Source: Serratia surfactantfaciens (lineage in GTDB: Bacteria > Pseudomonadota > Gammaproteobacteria > Enterobacterales > Enterobacteriaceae). From it: a stretch of 64,000 nucleotides of DNA. Location: positions 1,674,001-1,738,000 of the forward strand of contig NZ_CP016948.1 in assembly GCF_001642805.2 (NCBI RefSeq), given 5' to 3'. Below, in pieces: positions 1-9,489 of the stretch. The notes below the pieces were generated by a model that worked only from the letters and a program-made list of their open reading frames with translations, had not been told where the DNA came from and searched no databases. Position numbers and translations under genes: made by a program. Numbering within the stretch: position 1 is the first letter of the stretch; the number at the start of each line of letters is the position of its first letter.

Positions 1-32
1 TATAACGCACGGTAAGAAATCAGCATAGCACC

Positions 33-48
33 GTGCGCTATAGCGCAC
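33..48. promoter_or_regulatory. 16-bp palindrome upstream of sutR-like gene, likely operator
   Basis: GTGCGCTATAGCGCAC is a perfect 16-bp palindrome 40 bases before the XRE/cupin start codon. A related half site, TATAACGCAC, opens the window. XRE-cupin regulators commonly bind such palindromes next to their own gene, so autoregulation and control of a gene to the left are inferred. Confidence 0.55.
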
Positions 49-88
49 AAGCGGGTATAATCGGGCGCGATACGCAGAGGAGAACAGG

Positions 89-652
89 ATGCAGGAACTT
101 GCCGGCCATTTGGCGCACACCCTTCGCACGTTGCGCGCGCAGCGCGGCTGGAGTTTGACGCAGGCAGCGGAATTCACCGGCGTCAGCAAAGCGATGCTCG
201 GGCAGATCGAACGCGGCGAATCCAGCCCGACGGTAGCGACGCTATGGAAGATCGCCACCGGTTTCAACGTGGCGTTCTCCGCCTTTCTTGAGGCGTCGCC
301 CGCGCAGCAGCAGGCGACGCTGCACCGTTACGGCGAGCTGCCGGTGTACGATCAGGACAACGCCGATATGCGCGTGGTGCCGCTGTTTCCCTACGATCGC
401 CAACTGGGTTTCGATATGTTCGTCATCGATCTGGCGCCGGGCGCGCTCAGCGAATCGTCGCCCCATGAGCCGGGGGTAATAGAGCATGTGATCGTGATCA
501 GCGGGCGGTTGGAGTTGGCGATAGACGGCGAATGGCACAGCCTGGCGGCCGGCGAGGCGATGCGCTTTCAGGCCGATCGGCCGCACGCCTACCGCAACGC
601 CGGTTCGCAAACGGTGCGCATCCACGATCTGATCCACTATCCTCAATCCTGA
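89..652 (+). CDS. sutR: XRE-family regulator with C-terminal cupin domain, SutR (YdcN)-like
   Basis: 187 aa. Residues 7-62 form a Cro/C1-type helix-turn-helix (SKAMLGQIERGESSPTVATL). Residues about 105-185 form a cupin_2 barrel (SPHEPGVIEHVIVI, HAYRN). The length and near-colinear match to E. coli SutR, a repressor linked to sulfur utilisation, as recalled, support the name. AGGAGAACAGG precedes the ATG. A perfect palindrome at 33-48 suggests self-regulation. The gene it controls may lie divergently, off the left edge. The ligand of the cupin is unknown, and another SutR-type paralogue is possible. Confidence 0.8.
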   Translation: MQELAGHLAHTLRTLRAQRGWSLTQAAEFTGVSKAMLGQIERGESSPTVATLWKIATGFNVAFSAFLEASPAQQQATLHRYGELPVYDQDNADMRVVPLFPYDRQLGFDMFVIDLAPGALSESSPHEPGVIEHVIVISGRLELAIDGEWHSLAAGEAMRFQADRPHAYRNAGSQTVRIHDLIHYPQS

Positions 653-780
653 CTCAACGCGGCGGCCGTGGGCTTTGACTCCGCGCCGCCAAACGCCTAC
701 CTTGTTGAAAATGACTCTTATTTCACAGGCTGTCGCCCACGACGGGGCGGCGTTGCAGCCGACTCAAAAGGAGCTTGATT

Positions 781-2940
781 TTGCCGGTCACCAATCGACG
801 TCAGTTCATTAAACTCAGTGCGCAAACCGCAGGAGCCGTATTCGCGATGACTTCATTACCCAACAGTATCCGCCTGGCGATGGCGGCGGAGGGCGGCGCG
901 GCCGCCGGCGATGAATTCCTGTGGCTGGAAGAGCTGCAGGGTAAAAAAGCGCTGCACTGGGTGCAGCAGGAAAATCAACGCACCACTGCGCGCTTCGCCC
1001 AGGGCGAAGACTTTCAGCGCATTGAGCGCGAGGTCCTGGATATCCTCAATAAAGACACCCAGATCCCGTGGGTGAGCAAACGCGGGGAGTTCTATTACAA
1101 CTTCTGGCAGGATAAAGCCAACCCGCGTGGCCTGCTGCGGCGCACCACGCTGGACGAGTATCGCAAGGCCAAACCGGCCTGGGAGACGGTGCTGGATATC
1201 GATGCGTTGGGCAAAGCCGAGGGCAAGGATTGGGTCTATCAGGGCTCGCAGCCGTTGGCGCCGGAATACCGCTATTGCCTGATGCAGCTGTCGCCGGACG
1301 GCGGTGACGCCACCGAAATCCGCGAATTCGATCTGGTGGCCAAACGCTTCGTCAAAGACGGCTTCAACGTGCCGGTGGCGAAAAGCCGGGTCTCCTGGGT
1401 CGATCGGGACACGCTGTTCATCGCCACCGACTTCGGCCCCGGCTCGATGACCCAGTCCGGCTACGCGCGCATCGCCAAACGCTGGCGGCGCGGTACGCCG
1501 CTGAGCGCGGCCGAAACGCTGTACGAAGCGCAGCCCGAGGACATGGCGGTCTTTGCCTATCACGACCGCACGCCGGGCTTTGAACGCGATTTCGTCGGCC
1601 GCAGTCTGGACTTCTATCGCCGCGACTATTTCTTGCTGGCTCAGGACGGCCGGCAGAAAAAAATCGATATCCCGGCCGACGCCGAGCTGGATACGCATCG
1701 GGAATGGCTGCTGATCAAACCGAGCAGCGATTGGGAAGTGGGGGGCAAACGCTATCCGTCCGGCGCACTGCTGGCGGCCAACTTCGATGACTATCTGGCG
1801 GGCAAGCGCGAGCTGCAGCTGCTGTTTACCCCGACCGCCGAGCAGGCGCTGAGCGGCTACAGCGGCACCCGCGATCATCTGATCCTCAGCATCATGGATA
1901 ACGTGGTCAACCGGCTGGAGGTGCTGACGCCGCAGGGCGGCAGCTGGCAACGTCGCCCGCTGGGCAACCCCGGCGCCATCAGCACCATTTCCGCCGGCGG
2001 CATCGACGAAGAGAGCAACGCCTATTTCCTGACCGTCAGTGGGTTCCTGCAGCCGACCTCGCTGTACATGGGCAATCTCGACGGCGGTGAGGCGACGCTG
2101 CTGAAACAGGCGCCGCAGGACTTTGACGCCGCCGGCTATCAGGTCAGCCAGCATTTCGCGCGCTCCAAAGATGGCACCCGCGTGCCGTATTTCCAGATCG
2201 CCGCCAAAGATCTCAAGCTGGACGGCAGCACGCCGACGCTGCTGTATGGCTACGGCGGGTTTGAGGTGCCGCTGTTGCCGGGCTATCTCGGCGGCAAGGC
2301 GCCGGCCTGGCTGGAACGCGGCGGGGTATACGTGGTGGCCAACATCCGCGGCGGCGGCGAGTATGGTCCGGCGTGGCATCAGGCGGCGCTCAAGCAGAAT
2401 CGTCATCGCGCCTATGAGGATTTCGCCGCCGTGGCCGAAGATCTCATCGCACGCAAGGTGACCTCGGCGCCGCATCTCGGCGCACGCGGCGGCAGCAACG
2501 GCGGCCTGCTGGTGGGCAATATGCTGACGCTGTATCCGCAGCTGTTCGGCTGCATCGTCTGCGAAGTGCCGCTGTTGGACATGCAGCGCTATACCCAGCT
2601 CTCCGCCGGCGCGTCGTGGATCGCGGAATACGGCGATCCGAGCAAGCCAGAGCAGTGGGCCTATCTCAAAACCTTCTCGCCGTACCACAATATTCAGGCG
2701 CAGACGGCCTACCCACCGGTGCTGTTCTATACCGCCACCAGCGACGATCGGGTCAACCCGGCCCACGCCCGCAAAATGGCGGCGCGCATGCAGGCGATGG
2801 GGTATCAACAGGCTTATTTCTATGAGAATACCGAAGGCGGGCACAGCGCCGCCGCCGACAAGCAGCAGGCAGCGTTCCACAGTGCGCTGGTGAGCGAATT
2901 CATGTGGGCTAATCTGAGCGGCAAGCCCAAGTCAGCGTAA
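781..2940 (+). CDS. Tat-exported prolyl oligopeptidase family serine peptidase (S9A)
   Basis: 719 aa. The N-terminus carries a twin-arginine signal (NRRQFIK, then a hydrophobic stretch and an Ala-rich cleavage region near residue 38), so export of the folded protein to the periplasm is predicted. A seven-bladed propeller region is followed by an alpha/beta hydrolase domain. The catalytic triad is visible as Ser572 in GGSNGG, Asp655 in SDDRV and His688 in EGGHS. Start choice: AAGGAG at 768-773 lies 7 bases before TTG at 781 but only 1 base before the in-frame TTG at 775, so 781 is preferred. The family cleaves short proline-containing peptides; the substrate here is unknown. A strong terminator follows. 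Confidence 0.85.
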   Translation: MPVTNRRQFIKLSAQTAGAVFAMTSLPNSIRLAMAAEGGAAAGDEFLWLEELQGKKALHWVQQENQRTTARFAQGEDFQRIEREVLDILNKDTQIPWVSKRGEFYYNFWQDKANPRGLLRRTTLDEYRKAKPAWETVLDIDALGKAEGKDWVYQGSQPLAPEYRYCLMQLSPDGGDATEIREFDLVAKRFVKDGFNVPVAKSRVSWVDRDTLFIATDFGPGSMTQSGYARIAKRWRRGTPLSAAETLYEAQPEDMAVFAYHDRTPGFERDFVGRSLDFYRRDYFLLAQDGRQKKIDIPADAELDTHREWLLIKPSSDWEVGGKRYPSGALLAANFDDYLAGKRELQLLFTPTAEQALSGYSGTRDHLILSIMDNVVNRLEVLTPQGGSWQRRPLGNPGAISTISAGGIDEESNAYFLTVSGFLQPTSLYMGNLDGGEATLLKQAPQDFDAAGYQVSQHFARSKDGTRVPYFQIAAKDLKLDGSTPTLLYGYGGFEVPLLPGYLGGKAPAWLERGGVYVVANIRGGGEYGPAWHQAALKQNRHRAYEDFAAVAEDLIARKVTSAPHLGARGGSNGGLLVGNMLTLYPQLFGCIVCEVPLLDMQRYTQLSAGASWIAEYGDPSKPEQWAYLKTFSPYHNIQAQTAYPPVLFYTATSDDRVNPAHARKMAARMQAMGYQQAYFYENTEGGHSAAADKQQAAFHSALVSEFMWANLSGKPKSA

Positions 2941-2964
2941 GCTCTTTTCTCGCGGGCATAAAAA

Positions 2965-2994
2965 AACACCGGGGCGTTAACCCCGGTGTTTTTA
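2965..2994. terminator. bidirectional rho-independent terminator between peptidase gene and dtpA
   Basis: AACACCGGGG and CCCCGGTGTT form a perfect 10-bp stem around a 6-base loop. A T-run follows on the plus strand, and an A-run precedes it that reads as T on the minus strand. It serves both convergent genes. Confidence 0.9.
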
Positions 2995-3017
2995 TTTACG
3001 CGCTATTCGCCCGGCGA

Positions 3018-4532
3018 TCAGTGAGTCGCAGTGGCTTCCTGCGCTTTCTGATTGGCGTCTTCGCTGGTGTCCAGCGTCATGCGGTACAGTTTCGGCGCGG
3101 TCAGCATCATCAGGATAGCGATGACGGCGGTGGCGATACCGATCTGCATAAACACATGGCTGTAGATGGCCAGTGAAGCGTGCGCGTCGTTAATGTCGCT
3201 CGGGACGGCGGTCAGACCGGCGACTTTACCGGCGATCAGCGCCGCGGCGGCGGTGGTCAGGAACCAGGAGCCCATGATGAAGCCCATCAGACGCTGCGGC
3301 ACCAACTGCGCCACCATCGCCAGGCCCAGACCGGAAATCATCAGCTCGCCGATGCTCTGCAGCGCGTAGCTGAGGATCAGCCAGTTGACCGATACGATGC
3401 CCTGTTCGTTGGCGAAGCTGGCGCCCCATGGCAGCACCAGGAAGGCGCAGGAGCACAGGATCATGCCGAAAGCGAACTTGTGCGGCATCGGCAGGCGATC
3501 GCCCATTTTGTTATACAGCGCGGCCAGAATCGGGCTGGCGAGCATGATCCAGAACGGGTTCAGCGCCTGGTACTGCTCCGGCTCGAAGGCGACGCCGAGG
3601 ATGCTGTGTTCCACGTTGTGGATGGCGAAGAAGTTCAGCGAGGTTGGCATCTGGCTGTACAGCACAAAGAACACCACCGCTTCCAGCATCAGCAGGAAGG
3701 CGACGATCATCTTGCGGCGTGCGGCGCCGTGCAGGGCGAAGGTTTCCTTGGCGAACACCAGAACGATGCCGGCGGAGATGAGGGCCAGCGCCCAGCGTGC
3801 AATCACCTGGTTGTGCAGCAGCCAGCTGGAAACGGCGACCAGCGCCACGATGCCGACCAGCACCATCAGCAGTTTCGGCAGATGCAGCGGCTTGAAGTCA
3901 GGTTTGGAGCCGTTTTTCTTCACCCATTTGTGGCACAGCATAAAGTTGACCAGGGTGATCAGCATGCCGACCACGCTCAGGGAGAACGCCACGCTCCAGC
4001 CGTATTTCGCCGCCAGCCAAGGGGTCGCCAGCATGGAGAAGAAGGAACCGATGTTCACCGACATATAGTACATGGTGAAGGCGCCATCGAGACGCGGGTC
4101 GTCTTTCTCATAGCAGGTGGACAGCAGGGAGGACGGGTTGGCCTTGAACAGGCCGCTGCCCACGGCGATGGTCGCCATGCCCAGATAGACCCAGAAGATG
4201 TCGTGACCGGAGTAGGCCACCATGGCGTAACCGGCGGCCAGCACCAACGCGCCGAGCACGATCACGCGCTTGGAGCCCAGCACTTTGTCGCCCAGCCAGC
4301 CGCCGATGGCGACGAAGCCGTACACCAGGGCGCTGAAGGAAGAGAACAGGGTGATGGAGTCGGCTTCGCTCAGGCCGAGCATCTTGACCAGATAAACCGC
4401 CATGATGCCCTGCAGGCCGTAGTAGCCGAAACGCTCCCACAGTTCGATCGAGAAGATCAGATAGAACGCTTTCGGTTGTTTGAACGCGTTAAGGCTCACG
4501 CTCTCCGGATGTTGGTTGTTTGCTGTTGACAC
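3018..4532 (-). CDS. dtpA: Dipeptide/tripeptide:H+ symporter DtpA (TppB)
   Basis: 504 aa POT/PTR-family inner-membrane protein with about 14 hydrophobic segments. It takes up di- and tripeptides with protons. The [10 protein letters not shown] proton-coupling motif lies in the first membrane helix, and the protein aligns along its whole length with E. coli DtpA from memory. The start is GTG (AGAGG five bases upstream), as in E. coli. The gene lies downstream of nth as in E. coli, but after a 604-base gap, so it is probably transcribed on its own. Confidence 0.95.
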   Translation of the reverse strand: MSTANNQHPESVSLNAFKQPKAFYLIFSIELWERFGYYGLQGIMAVYLVKMLGLSEADSITLFSSFSALVYGFVAIGGWLGDKVLGSKRVIVLGALVLAAGYAMVAYSGHDIFWVYLGMATIAVGSGLFKANPSSLLSTCYEKDDPRLDGAFTMYYMSVNIGSFFSMLATPWLAAKYGWSVAFSLSVVGMLITLVNFMLCHKWVKKNGSKPDFKPLHLPKLLMVLVGIVALVAVSSWLLHNQVIARWALALISAGIVLVFAKETFALHGAARRKMIVAFLLMLEAVVFFVLYSQMPTSLNFFAIHNVEHSILGVAFEPEQYQALNPFWIMLASPILAALYNKMGDRLPMPHKFAFGMILCSCAFLVLPWGASFANEQGIVSVNWLILSYALQSIGELMISGLGLAMVAQLVPQRLMGFIMGSWFLTTAAAALIAGKVAGLTAVPSDINDAHASLAIYSHVFMQIGIATAVIAILMMLTAPKLYRMTLDTSEDANQKAQEATATH

Positions 4533-5136
4533 TGGTACCTCTGTTTTTTCGCAGCCCGTCTTTTGAGGACGGGAAAGTACAAAAGTTGATGCGGAACGGC
4601 ATCCTTTTGCGTTGTTATAGGATGGGGACGGCGGTTAATGTTCACTATCTTTGTCAACGTGGCAAGCAGTTTGTCATATTCGGTTACATTTAACGCCGGC
4701 AGGATTATGCCGCGATGTTGCAAATGTTATGCAGTATTAACTTTCGGGTTTTAATGGTTTGCCGATTTTTTGTTTTGATTAAAAGCTATACCAATTTTAA
4801 ACAGGGATATATTCTGCTGAATTGCTATTTTTTAGCGCATCAGTGTATGTGTGGTTATTAATCCGTTGGAATGTTGTGTATATGGCGTGTTTTGTAAAAT
4901 TAAAGAAATTTAGGAAAATGGGGCTGGCATTTGTGAACGCCTTGTGATCCTCAAAGCGTGACGGTCACCGCAATTTTCGACTAATTTTTCGCTTGAAAAT
5001 AACGCTGCGATGGTTTTTGCACTGAAAACCGCGATAACGCCGGGGTTACTGCTGCGCGATATCACATTTCCGATAAAAAAGAGGCGCTGGCGGGGGGAGA
5101 GGAAGCGGCGGGTGCGGTTTGCCGCACCCAACTGAC
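4533..5136. other. 604-base AT-rich intergenic region, probable dtpA promoter and leader
   Basis: This stretch separates nth from dtpA and is clearly AT-richer than its surroundings, especially 4740-4910. I see no convincing gene. A small hairpin, CCCGTC/GACGGG at 4555-4573, would lie in the dtpA leader just before its Shine-Dalgarno sequence. No hexamer pair was convincing enough to name as the promoter. Confidence 0.5.
5110..5129 (-). terminator. hairpin just after nth
   Basis: GGGTGCGG and CCGCACCC form an 8-bp stem with a 4-base loop, 8 bases beyond the nth stop. There is no long T-run, so it may be a weak terminator or an RNA-stabilising 3' hairpin ending the rsx-nth transcript. Confidence 0.45.
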
Positions 5137-5778
5137 TCAGGATTCCGGATAAACCTTCTCTTTATATTCACACAGGTCTTCGATAATGCAGGAGCCGCAG
5201 CGCGGTTTGCGCGCGATGCAGGTGTAGCGGCCGTGCAGGATCAGCCAGTGATGGCAATCGACCTTGAATTCGGCGGGCACCACCTTCAACAGCTTCTCTT
5301 CCACCTGATCGACGTTCTTGCCCGGCGCAAAGTGGGTGCGGTTGCACACCCGGAAGATATGGGTGTCCACGGCGATGGTCGCCCAGCCGAAGGCGGTGTT
5401 GAGCACCACGTTGGCGGTCTTGCGGCCGACGCCCGGCAGCGCTTCCAGCGCAGCGCGATCCTCCGGCACTTCGCCACCGTGCAGCTCCAGCAGCATGCGG
5501 CAGGTTTTGATCACGTTTTCGGCCTTGCTGTTGAACAGGCCGATGGTCTTGATGTATTCCTTGACGCCATCAACCCCCAGCGCCAGCATGGCGGCGGGGG
5601 TATTGGCGACCGGATAAAGTTTGGCGGTCGCCTTGTTGACGCTCACGTCGGTGGCCTGCGCGGACAGCAGCACGGCGATCAGCAGCTCAAACGGCGTGGT
5701 GTACACCAGTTCGGTGGTCGGGTGCGGATTGTTGTCGCGCAGCCGGGTCAGAATTTCCAGTCGCTTCTGTTTATTCAT
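5137..5778 (-). CDS. nth: Endonuclease III, DNA glycosylase/AP lyase
   Basis: 213 aa base-excision-repair enzyme that removes oxidised pyrimidines and cuts the abasic strand. The helix-hairpin-helix LPGVGRKTAN contains catalytic Lys120, with Asp138 in AVDTHI. The C-terminal [4Fe-4S] ligands Cys187, Cys194, Cys197 and Cys203 are all present at the same numbers as in E. coli. The ATG overlaps the rsxE stop by one base (TGATG), so nth is the last gene of the rsx transcript, as in other Enterobacterales. Confidence 0.97.
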   Translation of the reverse strand: MNKQKRLEILTRLRDNNPHPTTELVYTTPFELLIAVLLSAQATDVSVNKATAKLYPVANTPAAMLALGVDGVKEYIKTIGLFNSKAENVIKTCRMLLELHGGEVPEDRAALEALPGVGRKTANVVLNTAFGWATIAVDTHIFRVCNRTHFAPGKNVDQVEEKLLKVVPAEFKVDCHHWLILHGRYTCIARKPRCGSCIIEDLCEYKEKVYPES

Positions 5779-6476
5779 CAGGCCTTCTCAGCGTGTCCTT
5801 GCTCCAGCAGCGGCTCCACCGCCACGGCGCGGGCTTTGCGCGCCTTCATTTTTTCGTCGATCAGATATTTGACCGCCAGCAGCAACCCCAGGCCGATAAA
5901 GGCGCCCGGCGGCAGCATGGCCAGCAGGAACGGGCTGTCGAAATGCACCACTTCGATGCGCAGCGATTTGGCCCAGCCGCCCAACAGCTGATCGGCGCCG
6001 TCGAACAGCGTACCGTTGCCCAACAGTTCACGCATCGAGCCCAGCGTCACCATCACGCCGGTGGCGCCAAGGCCGATGGCCATACCGTCCAGCGCCGAGA
6101 GGCCGACCGGTTTCTTGGCGGCCACCGCTTCGGCGCGGCCCACCACGATGCAGTTAGTCACGATCAGCGGAATAAAAATACCGAGCGATTGATATAGGCC
6201 GAAGGCATAGGCGTTGATCAGCATCTGCACGATGCTTACCACCGCAGCGATGATCATCACGTAGATCGGAATACGCACTTCGCTCGGCACCCAGCGGCGC
6301 ACCGCGGAGATGGAGGCGTTGGTCAGCGTCAACACCAACGTGGTGGCCAGCCCCAGCCCCAGCGCGTTAGTGACGGTGGAGGTCACCGCCAGCAGCGGAC
6401 ACATGCCCAGCAGCTGCACCAGGGCGGAGTTGTTCTTCCACAGCCCCTGGACGATCAATTCTTTGGCTTCACTCAT
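5778..6476 (-). CDS. rsxE: Rsx/Rnf electron transport complex subunit RsxE
   Basis: 232 aa inner-membrane subunit with about six transmembrane helices, paralogous to RsxA (both share NxPxLGLCP-like helices; here [17 protein letters not shown]). The start was moved inward to [11 protein letters not shown], which matches E. coli RsxE and forms an ATGA overlap with the rsxG stop. It is part of the Rsx complex, which in E. coli keeps SoxR reduced. Confidence 0.95.
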   Translation of the reverse strand: MSEAKELIVQGLWKNNSALVQLLGMCPLLAVTSTVTNALGLGLATTLVLTLTNASISAVRRWVPSEVRIPIYVMIIAAVVSIVQMLINAYAFGLYQSLGIFIPLIVTNCIVVGRAEAVAAKKPVGLSALDGMAIGLGATGVMVTLGSMRELLGNGTLFDGADQLLGGWAKSLRIEVVHFDSPFLLAMLPPGAFIGLGLLLAVKYLIDEKMKARKARAVAVEPLLEQGHAEKA

Positions 6477-7102
6477 TCGGCGGCTCCACACACAGGTAAG
6501 CTTTCAAGTTTAGGCGGCAACGTTTCCATATACAACGCGGTGCGGCGCACCGCATTGACCACCGCTCGCGGGGTGATGGTGGCGCCGGTGAATTGGTCGA
6601 ACATGCCGCCGTCTTTCTTCACCGCCCAGCGTTTGTCTGCCGGGCCTTCGATTTTCTTGCCGCTGAAGAAGGAAATCCAGTCGGAAATGCGCAGTTCAAT
6701 TTTGTCACCCAGCCCCGGCGTTTCGTGGTGTTCAATCACCCGGGTGCCGAGCACCGTGCCGCTGAAATCGGCGCCGACCAGCAGCTTGATGGCGCCGGAA
6801 TAGCCGTCCGGCGCGGTGGTTTCCAGCGCGGCGGCGGTCGGTTGCCCGTTTTTGCGCGCCAGATACAAACGGTGCGGCGCGCTGTCGCCCAGCGCCGGAT
6901 CGCTGACCAGGAAGCATTCGTTCTGCATGACGTTGTCGTAGTTTTCCGGCGGCACCACCTGATCGAGCAGCGCTTTTTGCTGCAGCGCGGCCTGATGGGC
7001 GATGGTGGTTTTCGTCAGGGCGTAGACCACGGCGGTCAGGCCGGTGGTGACCGCCGCAAACACCGCCAGCGTGGTGCCGTGCTTTCTCATGGAATTCAGC
7101 AT
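6473..7102 (-). CDS. rsxG: Rsx/Rnf complex subunit RsxG, covalent FMN-binding protein
   Basis: 209 aa. One N-terminal membrane anchor (residues about 10-30) is followed by a periplasmic FMN-binding domain. The flavinylation motif appears as [14 protein letters not shown] near residue 175, with a Thr as the likely phosphoester-FMN attachment site. Sits 9 bases after rsxD and overlaps rsxE by ATGA. Confidence 0.95.
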   Translation of the reverse strand: MLNSMRKHGTTLAVFAAVTTGLTAVVYALTKTTIAHQAALQQKALLDQVVPPENYDNVMQNECFLVSDPALGDSAPHRLYLARKNGQPTAAALETTAPDGYSGAIKLLVGADFSGTVLGTRVIEHHETPGLGDKIELRISDWISFFSGKKIEGPADKRWAVKKDGGMFDQFTGATITPRAVVNAVRRTALYMETLPPKLESLPVCGAAE

Positions 7103-7111
7103 GACGGCTCC

Positions 7112-8197
7112 TTAGCGATGGCCATACACGCGCGGCTGCGTGTAGTGGTCGATTAATGGGACGGTGATGTTGGCCAACAGCACGGCGAAGGCCACGCCGT
7201 CGGGGTAGCCGCCATAAACGCGGATCAGCCAGACCAGCACGCCGATCAGCGCGCCGTAGATCAGGCGGCCCTTCGGCGTCGTGGAGGCGCTGACCGGATC
7301 GGTGGCGATAAAGAACGCGCCCAGCATGCTGGCGCCAGAAAACAGGTGGATCAGCGGCGAAGCCTGATGCGCCGGATCGAGCCACCAGGCCAGACCCGAA
7401 CAGAAGGCGATGGCGGCCAACATGCTGAAGGGGATCTGCCAATGGATCAGACGACGCGCCAGCATAAACAGACCGCCGGCCAGGAAGCCGAGGTTGACCC
7501 ACTGCCAGCCGATGCCGGCCAGCGCGCCGCCGAACAGCGGCTGCTGCAGCACCTGTTCGACGCTGTGGCCGCTGCGCAGGCCGGTCTTGAAACCGTCGAG
7601 CGGGGTCGCCTGGCTGATGCCGTCAACGCCCATTTGCAGTTCGTGCAGCGTCGCGCCCTGTGCGGTATGGCCGCTGAAAATGGTCAGCAGCACGTCGTGG
7701 AACGACAGCGCGGCGGCGCGCAGTTCATCCGGCGGCAACCAGCTGGTCATTTGCACCGGGAAGGAGATCAGCAGCACCACGTAACCGACCATCGCCGGGT
7801 TGAACGGATTTTGCCCAAGGCCGCCATACAGCTGTTTGGCGATGACGATGGCGAAGAAGGTGCCGATGACGATCATCCACCACGGGGCCAGCGGCGGCAG
7901 GCTGATGCCGAGCAGCAGCGCGGTCAGCAGGGCGGAGTTATCCGCGAGCCGGCTGCGCACCGGCAGCTTGCGCAGCCTGAGGATCGCGCCTTCTGCAACC
8001 AGCGCGACGATCGCCGCCAGCGCCACCTGAATCAGCACGCCGTAACCGAAGAACCAAATCTGCGCTGCGATGCCGGGAATGCAGGCCAACATGACCCACA
8101 GCATAATGCGGCTGGTGCTTTGCTGGTTGTGGGTGAAAGGCGAGCTGGCGATGTGTAAGCCTTTGGCGGCTGTGGGTGATACCGGCCTGAACTTCAT
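7112..8197 (-). CDS. rsxD: Rsx/Rnf complex subunit RsxD
   Basis: 361 aa from the ATG at 8197 ([13 protein letters not shown]). E. coli RsxD starts near the following [10 protein letters not shown], and an upstream in-frame start lacks support. Polytopic membrane protein with a covalent-FMN motif, SASTTPKG, near residue 318. AGAAGG about 11 bases upstream is a modest ribosome binding site. Unlike in E. coli, rsxD does not directly follow rsxC: an opposite-strand Rob-like gene and about 1.3 kb intervene. rsxD-G-E-nth therefore probably need their own promoter in the 8198-8562 gap. Confidence 0.93.
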   Translation of the reverse strand: MKFRPVSPTAAKGLHIASSPFTHNQQSTSRIMLWVMLACIPGIAAQIWFFGYGVLIQVALAAIVALVAEGAILRLRKLPVRSRLADNSALLTALLLGISLPPLAPWWMIVIGTFFAIVIAKQLYGGLGQNPFNPAMVGYVVLLISFPVQMTSWLPPDELRAAALSFHDVLLTIFSGHTAQGATLHELQMGVDGISQATPLDGFKTGLRSGHSVEQVLQQPLFGGALAGIGWQWVNLGFLAGGLFMLARRLIHWQIPFSMLAAIAFCSGLAWWLDPAHQASPLIHLFSGASMLGAFFIATDPVSASTTPKGRLIYGALIGVLVWLIRVYGGYPDGVAFAVLLANITVPLIDHYTQPRVYGHR

Positions 8198-8562
8198 AGA
8201 GTAACGATACCTTCTGCGCCGCGCCTGCGGCAGTTTCGATGCGCCGTTTTGCGGGCGCGGCAAAAATGATAGCCGAGCATTCTACCTGATTCGATGCGAG
8301 GGTAATACGCCTTAATGATAGGGGTATTCGGCTTTTCGCACCTGCGGCGATCGGGGTGGCGCGATTTGATTTTTTTTTGGCCGTAAAATCGGCTAACGTG
8401 AGGAAATGTCAGTGGAACTTACGCCGCCAGTGGCTACGGAAAACGGGGTAACCGTATGAATGAGATATCATTTTTCTCCAGATTTCCGCACAAAATAACA
8501 ACTTTCACATAATCCGTGTAGGTTACTATCGCGAACATTATTGAGTTAGTGAATCCATAATA
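8198..8562. promoter_or_regulatory. divergent promoter region between rsxD and the rob-like gene
   Basis: 365 bases with no gene visible. It must contain a promoter for rsxDGE-nth (leftward) and one for the rob-like gene (rightward). For the latter, TACTAT at 8524-8529 with CTTTCA 16 bases upstream is a weak sigma-70 candidate. The GCAC-containing stretch around 8486-8505 resembles a mar/sox/rob box only poorly. Confidence 0.4.
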
Positions 8563-9456
8563 ATGACAAATGAAGATATTTTTTTTATTGAAGAGCTAAT
8601 TGAGTGGGTGGAAATACACCTGGAGAAACGGCCAAACCTGGATGAAGTCGCGCGTATTTCGGGCTATTCCAAGTGGCATCTGCAGCGTAAATTCAAGCGT
8701 ATTACCGGCATTCAACTCGCCACCTATATCCGTTCGCGCATCCTGACGCGCGCCGCGGTGGCGCTGCGCATTACCCGCCGTTCCATCATCGACATCTCCG
8801 ACGAGCTGGGCTTTGACTCGCAGCAGACCTTTACCCGCATGTTCAAGCAGCGCTTCGGCACCACGCCCAACCGCTATCGCTCGATGGAGCACTGGGACGT
8901 GAAAAACCTGATGCCGCGCTTTAACTTCGAAGCCAGCTATGGCGCCGGCTATTATCCAGAGGTGAAGCGGCTGACGCTGCCCGAGATGCAACTGGTCGGC
9001 TTCTCGCGCCGGCTGGATTTCGCCTCGGAACAGGAACTGGAGTACTCCTCCTGCATGGCGATGAAGGATGAAATTTTCAACGATTTCTTCAAGGGGCTGC
9101 ATGTCGACTGCCGGCGGATTTATAGCATCTATTCCCCGCAAGCCGGGGAAGGCGACGAGCTGTCATCCACCCTGGTCATGGCGGTCGACCCTGAGCACAG
9201 AAAGGATATTCTTTCCAACCATCAGATAGACACCATCCATTTGCCAAGCCGCGAGTTTATCTCCATCAACCACAAGGGTACGGCGAAAGAGTGCCTGCAG
9301 TTCTTCGGTTACCTGATGTCGCATGTGATGCCGGGGCTGAAGGATAAGGTGCGCGGCAGTTTAGAAATGGAGATCATTCAAACCAAAGAGTGGAACCCAG
9401 AGTCTAAGCTGCGTCAGATTGAAGTGGATTACACCTACCTGATCTCTATCGATTAA
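8563..9456 (+). CDS. Rob-like AraC/XylS regulator with GyrI-like C-terminal domain, inserted in rsx cluster
   Basis: 297 aa. Residues 8-107 hold two AraC-type helix-turn-helix units very like the Rob/SoxS/MarA/RamA group (GYSKWHLQRKFK in the first, FDSQQTFTRMFKQRFG in the second). Residues about 118-297 resemble the GyrI-like small-molecule-binding domain of Rob. Both the length and the two-domain plan equal Rob (289 aa) rather than single-domain SoxS or MarA. No clear Shine-Dalgarno precedes the ATG. The gene lies between and opposite to rsxC and rsxD, whose complex resets SoxR in E. coli. Whether it is the only Rob in the genome cannot be told from this window. Confidence 0.88.
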   Translation: MTNEDIFFIEELIEWVEIHLEKRPNLDEVARISGYSKWHLQRKFKRITGIQLATYIRSRILTRAAVALRITRRSIIDISDELGFDSQQTFTRMFKQRFGTTPNRYRSMEHWDVKNLMPRFNFEASYGAGYYPEVKRLTLPEMQLVGFSRRLDFASEQELEYSSCMAMKDEIFNDFFKGLHVDCRRIYSIYSPQAGEGDELSSTLVMAVDPEHRKDILSNHQIDTIHLPSREFISINHKGTAKECLQFFGYLMSHVMPGLKDKVRGSLEMEIIQTKEWNPESKLRQIEVDYTYLISID

Positions 9457-9458
9457 AC

Positions 9459-9483
9459 GGCGCCCGGGTTCGGCCAGGCGCCG
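9459..9483. terminator. GC hairpin between rob-like gene and rsxC
   Basis: CGGCGCC and GGCGCCG form a 7-bp stem with an 11-base loop between the two convergent stops. It lacks a T-run on the plus strand and has only TTT on the minus strand. It is probably a weak bidirectional terminator and would reduce read-through from rsxC toward rsxD. Confidence 0.45.
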
Positions 9484-9489
9484 CTGTCA

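Noticed and set aside
856..2880. Very long open frame antisense to the peptidase gene, and similar long antisense frames over dtpA (3180-4529), rsxC (9494-12018), malX (20898-22436), clcB, osmV and fecA (56045-57883)
   Set aside because: These arise from high-GC codon bias, which empties mirror frames of stops. Their products are low-complexity or Arg/His/Gln-rich with no family resemblance, while the sense frames are clear homologues.
4910..5131. 73-codon minus-strand frame in the nth-dtpA gap
   Set aside because: No homology recognised and no ribosome binding site; overlaps the hairpin after nth.
8486..8505. mar/sox/rob box-like GCAC segment upstream of the rob-like gene
   Set aside because: At least four mismatches to the consensus by eye; a matrix score would be needed before calling it a site.
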